Part shown: piece by piece, positions 16,881-25,788 of the stretch
Position numbering within the stretch: the first letter of the stretch is position 1
Layout of the letters: the number at the start of each line of letters is the position of its first letter
Program-made: the position numbers and the translations under genes
NCBI RefSeq assembly: GCF_049537125.1
Contig: NZ_JBMVQY010000002.1
Coordinates: 62,001-126,000 of the forward strand
Length of the DNA: 64,000 bases
Source: Limisphaera sp026417315
GTDB lineage: Bacteria; Verrucomicrobiota; Verrucomicrobiia; Limisphaerales; Limisphaeraceae
Reading direction: 5' to 3'
Notes under the pieces: model-generated
What the model was told of the DNA's origin: nothing
The model's input: only the letters and a program-made list of their open reading frames with translations
Database searches by the model: none

Positions 16881-18215
16881 ATGGTGACCGTCGAACTGGT
16901 TCACACGGGAACTGAACTGCTGCTGGGGGCGCGGCTGAACCGGCATGCGTGGTGGTTGAGTCGCCGGCTCACGGAGCTGGGGTACATGGTGACTCGGCAG
17001 ACCACGGTGCCGGATCAGGCGCGAGCCATTTGCGACGCCGTGGCAGAAGCGTTGGGACGGGCCGACCTGGTGGTGGTCACGGGCGGGCTGGGGCCCACTT
17101 CGGACGATTGCACGCGAGAGGAGATTGCGCGGTTGCTGGGTCGGCCGCTGCGGGAGGATCCGGAGGTGCTCCGGCATTTGGAGGCCTTCTATGCGGCGCG
17201 AGGGCGGTCAATGCCGCCGCGGAACCGCGTGCAGGCGCTGGTTCCGGAAGGGGCCCGTGTCCTGCCGAATCCCCACGGGACCGCTCCGGGGTTGGCGTTG
17301 GAAGTGCGGCCGAATGTTTTTCGGCAGCGGGCGAGCGCAATCATCGGGGCGAAACCGGCGGACGCAGAGGCAGTCGGAGACAGGGCCGCGGGGAGTTGGG
17401 TGCTCCTGTTACCCGGGCCGGGGCGCGAGCTGTACCCAATGTTCGATGAGGCGGTCGTGCCTTTGCTTCGGCAGGTACTGCCGGTGAGGGACGCGTGGGC
17501 CGGCGTGACGTTGCGCACGGTGGGCTTGGGGGAATCGGCTGTGGAACAACAACTGGCGGGGCCTTTGGCGCGGTGGAGAGAGATGGGGGTGGAGGTGGGG
17601 TATTGTGCGATGGCCGGGCTGGTGGACGTTCGGCTGACGGCGCGCGGTGCGGGGGCGCAGGAACGGGTGGCGGGAGCGGAACAGGCGGTGGTCGAGGCCC
17701 TCGGTCCGGCGGTGTATGGCCGGGGGGAAGTCTCCCTGGAGCAGGTGGTACTCGAGCTGTTACGCAGCCGGGGCGAGACCCTGGCCGTGGCCGAGTCGTG
17801 CACCGGCGGTGGGTTGGCGCACCGGCTGACGAACGTTCCCGGAGCCTCGGCAGTATTCCTGGCCGGTTGGGTGACGTACAGCAATGCGGCCAAGGTGGAC
17901 TGCCTCGGTGTGGAACCGGCCGCGCTCGAACGGCATGGCGCCGTGAGCGAACAGGTGGCCCGTCAAATGGCCGAAGGCGCGCGGCAAAGGGCGCGGAGCA
18001 CGTACGCCCTGGCCACGACGGGCATTGCCGGGCCCACCGGGGGGACGCCGAACAAACCCGTGGGCACGGTTTACATCGCTCTGGCGGGGCCCGCGCCCAC
18101 CCGGGTGATCCACAGGTTCAACCCTTTCGATCGGGAAACATTCAAGGCCGTCACGATCACGCAGGCGTTGGATCTGTTGCGTCGGGCCTTGTTGGAGAAG
18201 GCCGAGGGGCTCTGA
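16881..18215 (+). CDS. cinA: CinA-like protein: MoCF-type domain plus nicotinamide-nucleotide amidase domain
   Basis: 444 residues in two domains. The N-terminal MoCF/COG1058 domain (1-250) shows VELVHTGTELLLG, VVVTGGLGPTSDD and LPGPGRELYPMF; it is linked to ADP-ribose pyrophosphatase activity. The C-terminal CinA domain (about 280-440) has AVAESCTGGGLAHRLT, GWVTYSNAAKV and ATTGIAGPTGGTPNKPVGTVYIA, the NMN deamidase used in pyridine-nucleotide recycling. Between LEVRPNVF and SWVLLLPG there are about 25 residues (RQRASAIIG onward) that family members normally lack. The frame is open back to 16698, but homology starts at the ATG at 16881. Confidence 0.88.
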   Translation: MVTVELVHTGTELLLGARLNRHAWWLSRRLTELGYMVTRQTTVPDQARAICDAVAEALGRADLVVVTGGLGPTSDDCTREEIARLLGRPLREDPEVLRHLEAFYAARGRSMPPRNRVQALVPEGARVLPNPHGTAPGLALEVRPNVFRQRASAIIGAKPADAEAVGDRAAGSWVLLLPGPGRELYPMFDEAVVPLLRQVLPVRDAWAGVTLRTVGLGESAVEQQLAGPLARWREMGVEVGYCAMAGLVDVRLTARGAGAQERVAGAEQAVVEALGPAVYGRGEVSLEQVVLELLRSRGETLAVAESCTGGGLAHRLTNVPGASAVFLAGWVTYSNAAKVDCLGVEPAALERHGAVSEQVARQMAEGARQRARSTYALATTGIAGPTGGTPNKPVGTVYIALAGPAPTRVIHRFNPFDRETFKAVTITQALDLLRRALLEKAEGL

Positions 18216-18408
18216 ACGGCCAGAAAATGAGGGTGGTTCGGGCCCCCTGAGCCGGGTCAATGATTGCGCTCTGAGGATGCCCCGGCCGGCTCAATTGCGG
18301 CCGGGTTTTGGAATGCGGGGGAGCGACGAGATCCCCGCAGCCAAAAGCGCGCAGCACCGGGAACGGCCAGTGAAATCCGGTGATCGGGTTGCGGGAGGGG
18401 AGGAACAG

Positions 18409-18450
18409 CAAAACGCCCGCGGGCCATCAACGCTTGTGACCCGCGGGCGG
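18409..18450 (-). terminator. Rho-independent terminator of the ferredoxin gene
   Basis: A perfect 10-bp inverted repeat, CGCCCGCGGG (18414-18423) and CCCGCGGGCG (18440-18449), is followed on the minus strand by TTTTG. It lies about 40 bases past the ferredoxin stop codon. Confidence 0.65.
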
Positions 18451-18488
18451 AAAAGAGTGCCGGAACGCTGCAGCGGGATTGCAGGCAC

Positions 18489-18725
18489 TTATTGATCTCC
18501 GTCGTCGCCGATGGCCTCGACGGGGCAACCCTCCTTGGCCTCTTTGCACTGGGCCTCTTCCTCGGGGGTGGAGGGCTGCTTGTACACGTAGGAGTACCCG
18601 CCCTCCTCGTTCCGACGGAAATTGTTGGGCGCGGTTTCGCGACACAGGTCGCAATCGATGCACTGGTTGTCCACGTAGTATTTGCCGGGGACGTTGTCCG
18701 GATACTTGTTCGCTTTGTCTGCCAT
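18489..18725 (-). CDS. 4Fe-4S ferredoxin, single cluster
   Basis: A 78-residue acidic electron carrier. The cluster ligands are Cys in QCIDCDLC (CxxCxxC) and in the C-terminal GCPVEAIG. A fifth Cys in AQCKEAKEGCP may form a disulfide, as in single-cluster ferredoxins of the Thermotoga/Pyrococcus type. An upstream in-frame ATG exists at 18752, but the ATG at 18725 is right: it begins the homologous MADK segment, has AGGA about 10 bases upstream, and lies about 20 bases after the predicted transcription start. It has its own promoter and terminator, so it is a monocistronic, probably abundant transcript. Confidence 0.9.
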   Translation of the reverse strand: MADKANKYPDNVPGKYYVDNQCIDCDLCRETAPNNFRRNEEGGYSYVYKQPSTPEEEAQCKEAKEGCPVEAIGDDGDQ

Positions 18726-18751
18726 AAAGCCTGTTCCTTTCGGTTGCGGCA

Positions 18752-18780
18752 TTTATAGAGGCGGTTGGCCCGAATGGCAA
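18752..18780 (-). promoter_or_regulatory. Sigma70-type promoter of the ferredoxin gene
   Basis: On the minus strand TTGCCA (18780-18775) and TATAAA (18757-18752) are separated by exactly 17 bases. Each matches the housekeeping consensus at 5 of 6 positions. The predicted start near 18745 gives a 20-base leader. Confidence 0.6.
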
Positions 18781-18908
18781 ATGCCAAAGAATCGAGGAAA
18801 GTGCGGTCCCGGAGCCGGAATCCGGGGACGGACCACGAGCTGCCCGGGGCCGGCTTCATGGTGGGGCGTGGCGTTGCCTCGCGTCGGAGAAGGCCTTATG
18901 GTGGGGCC

Positions 18909-19922
18909 ATGAGCACTGACTGGCGGTGGTGGGTTCTTGGCGCGGCGATGACGCTGGGGCCCGGTGTGGGGTCGGCGGGGGCCAAGGGACCGGACGTGGT
19001 GGAGTTGCGGAACGGCAACGCGGTGCGGGGGAGCGTGCTCGCGGAGAGACGCGATGCTTTGGTGGTGGACCTGGGATTTACGGTATTGGTGATTCCGCGT
19101 CGGGAGGTGGCGGCCTGGTACCGCGGCGCGGCGGAGGGAGAGCGGATCCGGTCCGGCGCAGGGCCGTGGGCCGAGCCAGAGGCTGCGGATCTGCCAGAGG
19201 GTGCGGTCGGGGAGGATGGGTTTTATCGGGTGGGGTCGGCGCGTTTGCCGGTCCGGAATGTGCGTGAACTGGCCGCGGAGGTGGGCGAGGCGGTGGTCCA
19301 GGTGCGCACCCCGTCCGGACTGGGCTCGGGTTTCATTCTGAACGAGGAGGGCTATTTGCTGACCAACTTCCATGTCATCGAGGGCGAGACGGACCTTGCG
19401 GTGGAAGTGTATCACCAGCGGGGAGGACAGCTCGAACGGCGCACGTATCGCAGGGTTCGAATCGTGGCGCTGAACAAGTTCTTCGATCTGGCGTTGCTGA
19501 AGATCGAGGACGAGGGCGCGCCCCGGTTTCGGGCGGTGCAACTGGGCAGCTCGCGACTGTTGGCCGTGGGCGAGCCGGTGTTCGCCGTGGGAAGCCCGCT
19601 GGGTCTGGAGCGCACGGTGACCGAGGGGATCGTCAGCACCAAGACGCGGGAGTTGCAGGGCGTTTTGTACCTGCAAACCACGGCCCAGATCAATCCGGGA
19701 AACAGTGGCGGGCCCTTGTTCGACTTGCGGGGACTGGTTGTGGGGGTGACGAACATGAAAGTCACTTTTGGCGAGGGGTTGGGCTTTGCGATCCCCGTGG
19801 AGCGGGTCAGGGAGTTTCTGGACCATCGGGACGCCTACGCCTACGACAACAGCAATCCGAACAACCCGTACCGGTATTTGCCGCCGCCACGGCGTGCCGA
19901 GCGCAGCCCGGAAGCGCCTTGA
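18909..19922 (+). CDS. HtrA-like trypsin-fold serine protease, exported, without PDZ domain
   Basis: 337 residues. A signal-like N-terminus (WWVLGAAMTLGPGVGSAGA) is followed by a small beta-rich segment (VVELRNGNAVRGSV to VIPRREVAAW, about 30-72) of the kind that marks SH3-like add-ons. The protease domain follows (about 120-310) with the triad His in LTNFHVIEG, Asp in FFDLALLKI and Ser in NPGNSGGPLF. FAIPVERVREFL ends the fold where a PDZ domain would normally begin; only 30 Pro/Asn/Arg-rich residues follow. It presumably cleaves or degrades envelope proteins. A TTGCCT-17-TATGGT element (18874-18902) lies so close to the ATG that its transcript would be leaderless. Confidence 0.85.
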   Translation: MSTDWRWWVLGAAMTLGPGVGSAGAKGPDVVELRNGNAVRGSVLAERRDALVVDLGFTVLVIPRREVAAWYRGAAEGERIRSGAGPWAEPEAADLPEGAVGEDGFYRVGSARLPVRNVRELAAEVGEAVVQVRTPSGLGSGFILNEEGYLLTNFHVIEGETDLAVEVYHQRGGQLERRTYRRVRIVALNKFFDLALLKIEDEGAPRFRAVQLGSSRLLAVGEPVFAVGSPLGLERTVTEGIVSTKTRELQGVLYLQTTAQINPGNSGGPLFDLRGLVVGVTNMKVTFGEGLGFAIPVERVREFLDHRDAYAYDNSNPNNPYRYLPPPRRAERSPEAP

Positions 19923-20094
19923 TGTCCATGACCGTCGCCCTCCCATTGCCGGCCTGCCAGGGCCATCGCAGCGATCGGCCTTCGACCCGGTGAAGTCCAG
20001 AGAGGCCATGGCCGATCGCTCGGGAAAGCATCCGCGCGACCACGGGTGTCCGGTGGGCAGTGGGTGCGAGGCCCGGACGACGGGGAGGCCATCG

Positions 20095-22098
20095 GTGGTC
20101 AAGCCCCGCACGGGCTCCGGACACTGGTGGCTCGTGGTGAGCGCGTGGCTGATGATGGCGAGCGGCGCCGGGACGGTCGCCGTCGAAGGCGCCCCCGGCT
20201 CAACGGTTCAAGCCGATCCGGCCGCGGCCAACCCGCCAGGGTCCCTTCCCATGGCGCCCGCATGGTTGCCCGCAGAGACGGTTGCCTGGGTCACAATTCC
20301 AGACGCTCGGCAGTTTCGCCAGACCTGGAATCGATTGTCGTTGATTCGCTTGTGGGCCGATCCGGCCATGACCCCGTTTCGAGAACACTTCCTGAAAGCC
20401 TGGCGGGAAGCGGTGCTGCGCCCCATCGAACAGCGATGGGCGATCTCGTGGACCGAGCTGGCGGAGTGGCTGCAGGGGCAGTGGACGCTGGCGTGGGTGG
20501 ATGGTTCGGCTGTGAACGGCGGACCGCCCGGGGGCGTGGTGATGGGGTTGGAAGTGGGCGACCGCAGAGAGCAGGTGCGGACGAATTTGGCGGCCTTGCA
20601 GCAGCGGTGGGTGGCTGCGGGGCGCTCCGTGCGCACGGAAATGGTGCGAGGGATTCCCTGCCTGGTATTGTTGCTGCCGGGCGGAGGTTGGACCGAGGCG
20701 GTCTCGGCTGCGTTACACGATCGCGCGGAGTTGCCCCCGGCAGAGCCGTCCAGTGCCGCACCCTCGGATTCAGCAAAGGCGCAGAAACCGTTCGAGCTTG
20801 CGATGGGCTTGCACGGCGGAGTCCTGTGGATGAGCGATGACTTGAGCCTGTTGGAACGGATCCTGGCCGGAATCGACGGCTCCCAGGTTCCTTCGTTGAA
20901 AGAAAGCGGGCGGCTGGGGCCCGGCGACCTCGACGCGTTGCGGGGATCGATGGTGTTTGGGGCGTTGTTTCCCGATCGTTTGCCCGGGCTGGCGGAGAGA
21001 GAAGCCGGAGCAGCAGCCAGGGAGGGGGACGGTTTTGGATGGGCGCACCTGCTGCGGGCGGCGGGTCTCAGCGAGGCGAAGTTGGTGACGTTTCGGGTGG
21101 TCGGTAGCGGAGCAGGGCTGCGATGCGAAGTCACCCTGCACGTCCCGCAAGAAAAGCGACAAGGACTGGTGCGCGTCCTGGACTTCGAGCCGTTGGACGC
21201 CCTGCCTCCGGAGTGGGTGCCGGCCGGGGTGCTCCGCTTTTACCGGGTACGCTTGAACGGTCCCCAGGGTTGGCAGCGGATGGAGGAGTTCCTCGCGCAG
21301 TTGAGTCCGGCGTGGAAGCGGACGTGGGACTTTTTGGTCGAGACGGCCCAACAGGCGGGCCGGCAGCAGGATCCCGGTTTCGACGTGCGCCGCGAGGTGG
21401 TGGAGAAGTTGGGAGACGACTGGGTTTATTGGCAGGTGACTCCGCGGGAGCAGGGCTGGGACGGTCTGGAGCAGGCGCCGTCGCTGCTGCTGGTAGGTTC
21501 GGGTCACAGCGAGGCCCTGGCGGCGAGCCTGGCCAAGGTGCTTGCCGGGGCTGCATTGCGGTCGGAGGCGATGACCGAGCGCGAGTTTCTCGGCCGGAAG
21601 TTGTACTCGGTGGTTCTGCCCTGGGCCGTGCGGTCGGCCGATCCCTCGGGCGCGGCGCCGCGGTTGCATTTTGGGGCTTCCGAACGCTACGTGGGATTCG
21701 CGTTCAAGCCGGGCCTTTTGGAGGATTGGCTGCGCAGTTTGGACACCTCGGGTGCCTCGGCGGCATGGCAGGGAGGCTGGCGCGAGGCTCTTGCCGAGAT
21801 CCGAGGAGGCCGCGGATGCGTGGGCTATGAGGACTATGCGGCGGTGCTGCAGCATGTTTTGCAGGCCGCCCGCGCCGATCCGGAGAACCTGCACCAGGCT
21901 CTGATTCCCGGCCCCCTGGGGTTTCGGATTCACCTGCACAGCGACCCGGAGCGGCTGCGGCGGTGGGTCGATCCGCAGGCCCTGCCGCCGTGGGAGGCGG
22001 TGGCCCGCTACGTGGGCTTTGGATTGCTGAGCACGGAACGGGATGCCGATCGCATCCGGTGGACCTTTTTGATGTCGGCCGGCGGGAGGGCACCCTGA
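20095..22098 (+). CDS. Large exported protein of unknown function (DUF3352-like)
   Basis: About 667 residues. A signal-peptide-like stretch (HWWLVVSAWLMMASGAGTVAVEGA) begins shortly after a GTG at 20095 that has GGGGAGG 6 bases upstream. An ATG at 20008 would add 29 residues before it. The mature part repeats a theme of ATVAWVTIPDARQF-like openings, amphipathic helices and strands, and WLRSLDTSG near the end. It recalls the DUF3352 type of secreted, substrate-unknown proteins common in Verrucomicrobia and Planctomycetes; this is a weak assignment. It lies 170 bases after the HtrA-like gene on the same strand. Confidence 0.65.
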   Translation: MVKPRTGSGHWWLVVSAWLMMASGAGTVAVEGAPGSTVQADPAAANPPGSLPMAPAWLPAETVAWVTIPDARQFRQTWNRLSLIRLWADPAMTPFREHFLKAWREAVLRPIEQRWAISWTELAEWLQGQWTLAWVDGSAVNGGPPGGVVMGLEVGDRREQVRTNLAALQQRWVAAGRSVRTEMVRGIPCLVLLLPGGGWTEAVSAALHDRAELPPAEPSSAAPSDSAKAQKPFELAMGLHGGVLWMSDDLSLLERILAGIDGSQVPSLKESGRLGPGDLDALRGSMVFGALFPDRLPGLAEREAGAAAREGDGFGWAHLLRAAGLSEAKLVTFRVVGSGAGLRCEVTLHVPQEKRQGLVRVLDFEPLDALPPEWVPAGVLRFYRVRLNGPQGWQRMEEFLAQLSPAWKRTWDFLVETAQQAGRQQDPGFDVRREVVEKLGDDWVYWQVTPREQGWDGLEQAPSLLLVGSGHSEALAASLAKVLAGAALRSEAMTEREFLGRKLYSVVLPWAVRSADPSGAAPRLHFGASERYVGFAFKPGLLEDWLRSLDTSGASAAWQGGWREALAEIRGGRGCVGYEDYAAVLQHVLQAARADPENLHQALIPGPLGFRIHLHSDPERLRRWVDPQALPPWEAVARYVGFGLLSTERDADRIRWTFLMSAGGRAP

Positions 22099-22127
22099 GC
22101 TGCCGGAGCGGGCCCCCGGCTTTGGGC

Positions 22128-23498
22128 TCAGCTGGAGGAGGTGGGCTTCTGAATGCCCAAGCGCTCCATCAACTCGTAGAGGGTGGGCCGGCTGATATCG
22201 AGTTCCTGAGCGGTGGGGGCGATGCGCCACTGATTGCGTTGCAGGGCATTCAGGATGGCCGTGCGTTCGGCGGCATCCCGGATTTCGCGGAGCGTGCGCA
22301 GCGGCGGGGGTGCCGCCCCCGGATCGGCCAGCTCCAGGTCTTCCGGCGTGATGGCGCGGCCTTCGGCCATGATCACCGCGCGTCGCACCCGGTTCTCCAG
22401 TTCGCGCACATTGCCCGGCCAATCGTGCCGCTGGATGGCCCGCAGTGCGGCCGAAGTGAACTGGGGGGCCGGCGTCCGCTTCACCTCGGCGGCAAAGCGA
22501 CGCAGAAAGGTGCGCGCCAGTAACACCACGTCGTCGCCGCGTTCGCGCAGCGGGGGCAATTGAATGGTCACCACGGCCACCCGGTAGTAAAGATCCTCCC
22601 GAAACCGGCCCGCTTCCATGGCCTTGCGCAGGTCCACGTTGGTGGCGGCGATGACACGGGCGTTGACCGGGATGGTTTCGCGCCCGCCCACGCGTTCAAT
22701 GGTCTGCTCCTGCAGGTAGCGGAGCAGTTTGACCTGCAGGGGCAGGGGCAGTTCGCCGAGCTCGTCCAGGAACAACGTGCCGCCCTCGGCCATTTCGATC
22801 CGCCCTTTGCGTTGCACGTGCGCTCCGGTGAAAGCCCCGCGTTCGTGTCCGAACAGCTCGCTTTCCAGCAGGTTTTCCGGAATGGCGCCGCAGTTGATGG
22901 GGATAAACGGACCTTCCCGGCGCGGGCTGCGGCGATGAATGGCTCGCGCCACCACCTCTTTGCCGGTACCGCTCTCCCCCAGAATCAGCACCGGGGCATC
23001 CGAGGGAGCCACGCGGCGAATGGTGTGAAAGACCGCCTGCATGCCGGGGCAATCGCCGATCAACCCTTCGAAGCCCTCCCCGCCGTAGAGGGCGTGGAGC
23101 TGGCGCAATTCGCGCTCCAGATCCGCCAGGTAAAAGGCGCGGCGCAGGATCACCCGCAGCTCTTCCAGCTCCACGGGTTTGGTAAGAAAGTCATAGGCCC
23201 CTTCGGCCACGGCTCGAAGCGCGTTGCCCTTTTCGCCCTGACCCGAAACAATGATGACCTTCACGTTGCGGTCCAGCTCCAGCAACGCCGTCAGTGTGGC
23301 CAGGCCTTCGTCGGGATCGGCAGGGCGGGGGGGCAGGCCCAGGTCCAGAAGCACCACGGGGAACCGATGCTGACGCCACAACTCCAGCGTGAGCAGGCGA
23401 TCCCCCGCCGAGTACACATTGTAGTCGTCCGCCAGTGCCCAGCGGAGCTGGGACCGGATCGCCTCGTCGTCATCCACGATGAGCAGGTTCGGCTTCAT
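22128..23498 (-). CDS. prsR: PrsR-type response regulator, sigma54-dependent activator
   Basis: 456 residues. A receiver domain (1-125) with LLIVDDDEAIR, the phospho-acceptor Asp in VVLLDLGLPP and the Lys in FLTKPVELEE. An AAA+ domain (about 145-375) with Walker A GESGTGKE, the sigma54-contact loop GAFTGA, Walker B GGTLFLDELGELPL and DWPGNVRELENRVRR. A Fis-type helix-turn-helix follows (ILNALQRNQWRIAPTAQELDISRPTLYELMERLGI). The receiver insert PPRPADPDEGLATL and the overall match point to PrsR of the PEP-CTERM/exosortase system, which activates sigma54 promoters of exopolysaccharide and PEP-CTERM genes. It overlaps prsK by 29 bases. Confidence 0.82.
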   Translation of the reverse strand: MKPNLLIVDDDEAIRSQLRWALADDYNVYSAGDRLLTLELWRQHRFPVVLLDLGLPPRPADPDEGLATLTALLELDRNVKVIIVSGQGEKGNALRAVAEGAYDFLTKPVELEELRVILRRAFYLADLERELRQLHALYGGEGFEGLIGDCPGMQAVFHTIRRVAPSDAPVLILGESGTGKEVVARAIHRRSPRREGPFIPINCGAIPENLLESELFGHERGAFTGAHVQRKGRIEMAEGGTLFLDELGELPLPLQVKLLRYLQEQTIERVGGRETIPVNARVIAATNVDLRKAMEAGRFREDLYYRVAVVTIQLPPLRERGDDVVLLARTFLRRFAAEVKRTPAPQFTSAALRAIQRHDWPGNVRELENRVRRAVIMAEGRAITPEDLELADPGAAPPPLRTLREIRDAAERTAILNALQRNQWRIAPTAQELDISRPTLYELMERLGIQKPTSSS

Positions 23499-25614
23499 GC
23501 ACGGTTCGATCAGCTGGAATCAGCGGCAGCCAGACGCGGAACACTGTGCCGCGGCCGGGCTCACTTTGCACTTCCAAACGTCCGCCATGCGCTTCCACCA
23601 GGGTGCGCACCTGGAACATGCCGATGCCCAGGCCGTCCTTTTTGGTGGTCTGGAAGGGCTTGAACAACTTCTGCGCGATGAACTCGGGGCTCATGCCGCA
23701 GCCGGTGTCGGCGACCCGCATGCAGAGCCAGTCGCCCTGCACGGCCACGTCCAGGGAGATCCGGCCGGGCGGCGTGATGGCATCGCGCGCATTGAGGAGC
23801 AGATTGGTGAGGATGCTCTCGACGGCCCGGGCATCGAGGAGCAAAGGGGGCAGCGCCGGCCATTGAGTGTGAACCTCGATCCCGGGGGGCTGTCCCAGCG
23901 CGGTCAGCGCCGCGCGCAACACGGACTCCAGGTCGGTCGGCGCGCGCTGGATGTGGAGCTTCTGACGCAGGCTGGTCAGGCGGGTAATCAGTTCATTGAT
24001 GTGCTGCATGCAGCGGGTCAGGCTCCGGATGGCATCCTCGCGGAACTCGGGCTTGTCGAAATGAACCGGCAGATTCCGCAGCATCAGATTGAGCGTGGAA
24101 GCGGTGTTCTTCAGGTCATGCACCAGAAAGGCCGACATGGCCTGAAAGGCCTCCCATTCGCGGGCCTGGGCCAGTTGTTCGGAGAGGTTGAGCGTGCGCA
24201 AAGCGCTGCCGAGTTGTTCGGCCAGGCAGGTCAGCAGCTCGAGGTCCTCCGGACCGTACGGCATGCCCGCCACCCGGTCGCCGGTGACAAGAAAACCGAC
24301 CACCTCGCCTCCGGAGACCAGCGGCACACACCAGCGCGGGCCTCCCTCGACGAAAAAGGAGGGATTCAACTGCCGCAACACCCGGCACCAACGTTCCGAA
24401 GAACGTTCCAAATCCACCGGCTCCGGCGTGCGCCCGGCCAGTTTGCCCAGTTCGGGAACCAGCTCGCCCGCATCCACGGAGGTCTGGGTGCCGGCGGGCA
24501 GGGAGGTGGAAGCCGCCAGCACGAGCCGCCCGCGCGTCGGATCCAGCAGCCAGACGCTCACCGACAGCGCTTCGAAGGTCTCGGAAATGAGCCGGGCCAC
24601 CTCCCGACACAGCTCCGCCCGGTCCAACCGCGCCGATGTGCGCTCGGCAAACCGCGACCACACCTGACGGTAATCGTGAAACGGGCGACGGAAATGCCGG
24701 CTGACGAACCGGCGCAGCCGCTGGCGCACACGATCGGACATCCAGAGGACGCTCAACCCCACCGCCGCCAGCAACAGCAGGAAGGCGACAATGGGGAACG
24801 CCTGTTGCCCGCCCGCCCGTGTGACCCAGCTCGCCAGCAGCCCCACCACAACGAGGTACACACCCGACAACAAGACCGTCAGAGACCGGTGAATGGCCAC
24901 GGCCGAGGGATACAAATCCAGGGCTGCCAGGCGCGATCGGTACAGGGCCAGTCCCACCAGGAGACAGCAGAGCAGCAACGCGGCCGCATTGAGCAGGGCC
25001 AGCTGGAAATTCGGCCCCGCATACAACAGCGCCTGGCTGCCGGTATAAATCCGCGTGCCGAACAGCAGGGCCAGGCCGATCACCGCATACTTTACCCGCC
25101 ACCGGCCCGTCCCGACCGCGGCGCGAAACGTCCATTCAAGCTGGGTAAGGACCAGCACTGCGCCCGCCACGGAACCCGCGTAGAGCAGCCGGACCACGGG
25201 ATGCCCCCGGAAATACCAGTTGCCCGGGGGCGGCAGAGGACCTGCATCCTGGATGAGGGCCGGATAAAAACCGAGCATCAATCCGGGCAGGCCCAACCCC
25301 AGCCCCAGCAGAACCCATCGCCACCGATACAAGTAACGGCCCGGTTCCCCGCGCGCGAACGTCAGACTGAATCCCAACCACACGGCCGGCAGCAGCGCGC
25401 TGACCAACAGCGCGCCCCGTTGCCAAGCGAGCATGGCTTCGCGAGACGGGGCTCGATAGCTGGCGTGTTGGCAGAGGGTTTCGATGACCAACAGGGCGAG
25501 CCCGGCCGCCAACCAGCCTTGCGCCGGGTGTCGGGGCCTGACCAGGAGCCCGGCCACCGCAAGCCCCACGCCCGCCAGGGCCGCCGCAATCAAAATGGCA
25601 GGAAACCAATCCAT
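23470..25614 (-). CDS. prsK: PrsK-type membrane sensor histidine kinase
   Basis: 714 residues. The N-terminal third holds about eight hydrophobic segments (from FPAILIAAALAGVGLAVAGL onward), as in PrsK. A GAF-like domain (about 330-470) follows. The phospho-acceptor His sits in FLVHDLKNTASTLNLML. The ATPase domain shows the N box in LLLNARDAI, DTGCGMSPEF and GLGIGMFQVRTLVEAHGG. HDLKN rather than HExRN is typical of PrsK-like kinases. Its partner PrsR begins within its last codons. The ATG at 25614 is chosen because the frame upstream is not membrane-like. An inverted repeat GATTCG-CA-CGAATC (25626-25639) lies 12 bases upstream and could be an operator. Confidence 0.82.
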   Translation of the reverse strand: MDWFPAILIAAALAGVGLAVAGLLVRPRHPAQGWLAAGLALLVIETLCQHASYRAPSREAMLAWQRGALLVSALLPAVWLGFSLTFARGEPGRYLYRWRWVLLGLGLGLPGLMLGFYPALIQDAGPLPPPGNWYFRGHPVVRLLYAGSVAGAVLVLTQLEWTFRAAVGTGRWRVKYAVIGLALLFGTRIYTGSQALLYAGPNFQLALLNAAALLLCCLLVGLALYRSRLAALDLYPSAVAIHRSLTVLLSGVYLVVVGLLASWVTRAGGQQAFPIVAFLLLLAAVGLSVLWMSDRVRQRLRRFVSRHFRRPFHDYRQVWSRFAERTSARLDRAELCREVARLISETFEALSVSVWLLDPTRGRLVLAASTSLPAGTQTSVDAGELVPELGKLAGRTPEPVDLERSSERWCRVLRQLNPSFFVEGGPRWCVPLVSGGEVVGFLVTGDRVAGMPYGPEDLELLTCLAEQLGSALRTLNLSEQLAQAREWEAFQAMSAFLVHDLKNTASTLNLMLRNLPVHFDKPEFREDAIRSLTRCMQHINELITRLTSLRQKLHIQRAPTDLESVLRAALTALGQPPGIEVHTQWPALPPLLLDARAVESILTNLLLNARDAITPPGRISLDVAVQGDWLCMRVADTGCGMSPEFIAQKLFKPFQTTKKDGLGIGMFQVRTLVEAHGGRLEVQSEPGRGTVFRVWLPLIPADRTVHEAEPAHRG

Positions 25615-25788
25615 GTGCCGTTGCGGATTCGCACGAATCAGCCGGCCATTCACCGAGAGGGTGCCCGAGCCCGGCGACTCAGGCAACCCAAAGCTGGGGT
25701 TTGGGCTTCTGCGTCCCGGCCCCTGCCTCCACGGGCCCCGCAAGTTGACCGGTGATGAAACCTTCGCCGGCAGTGGTGGCCCGCGATC

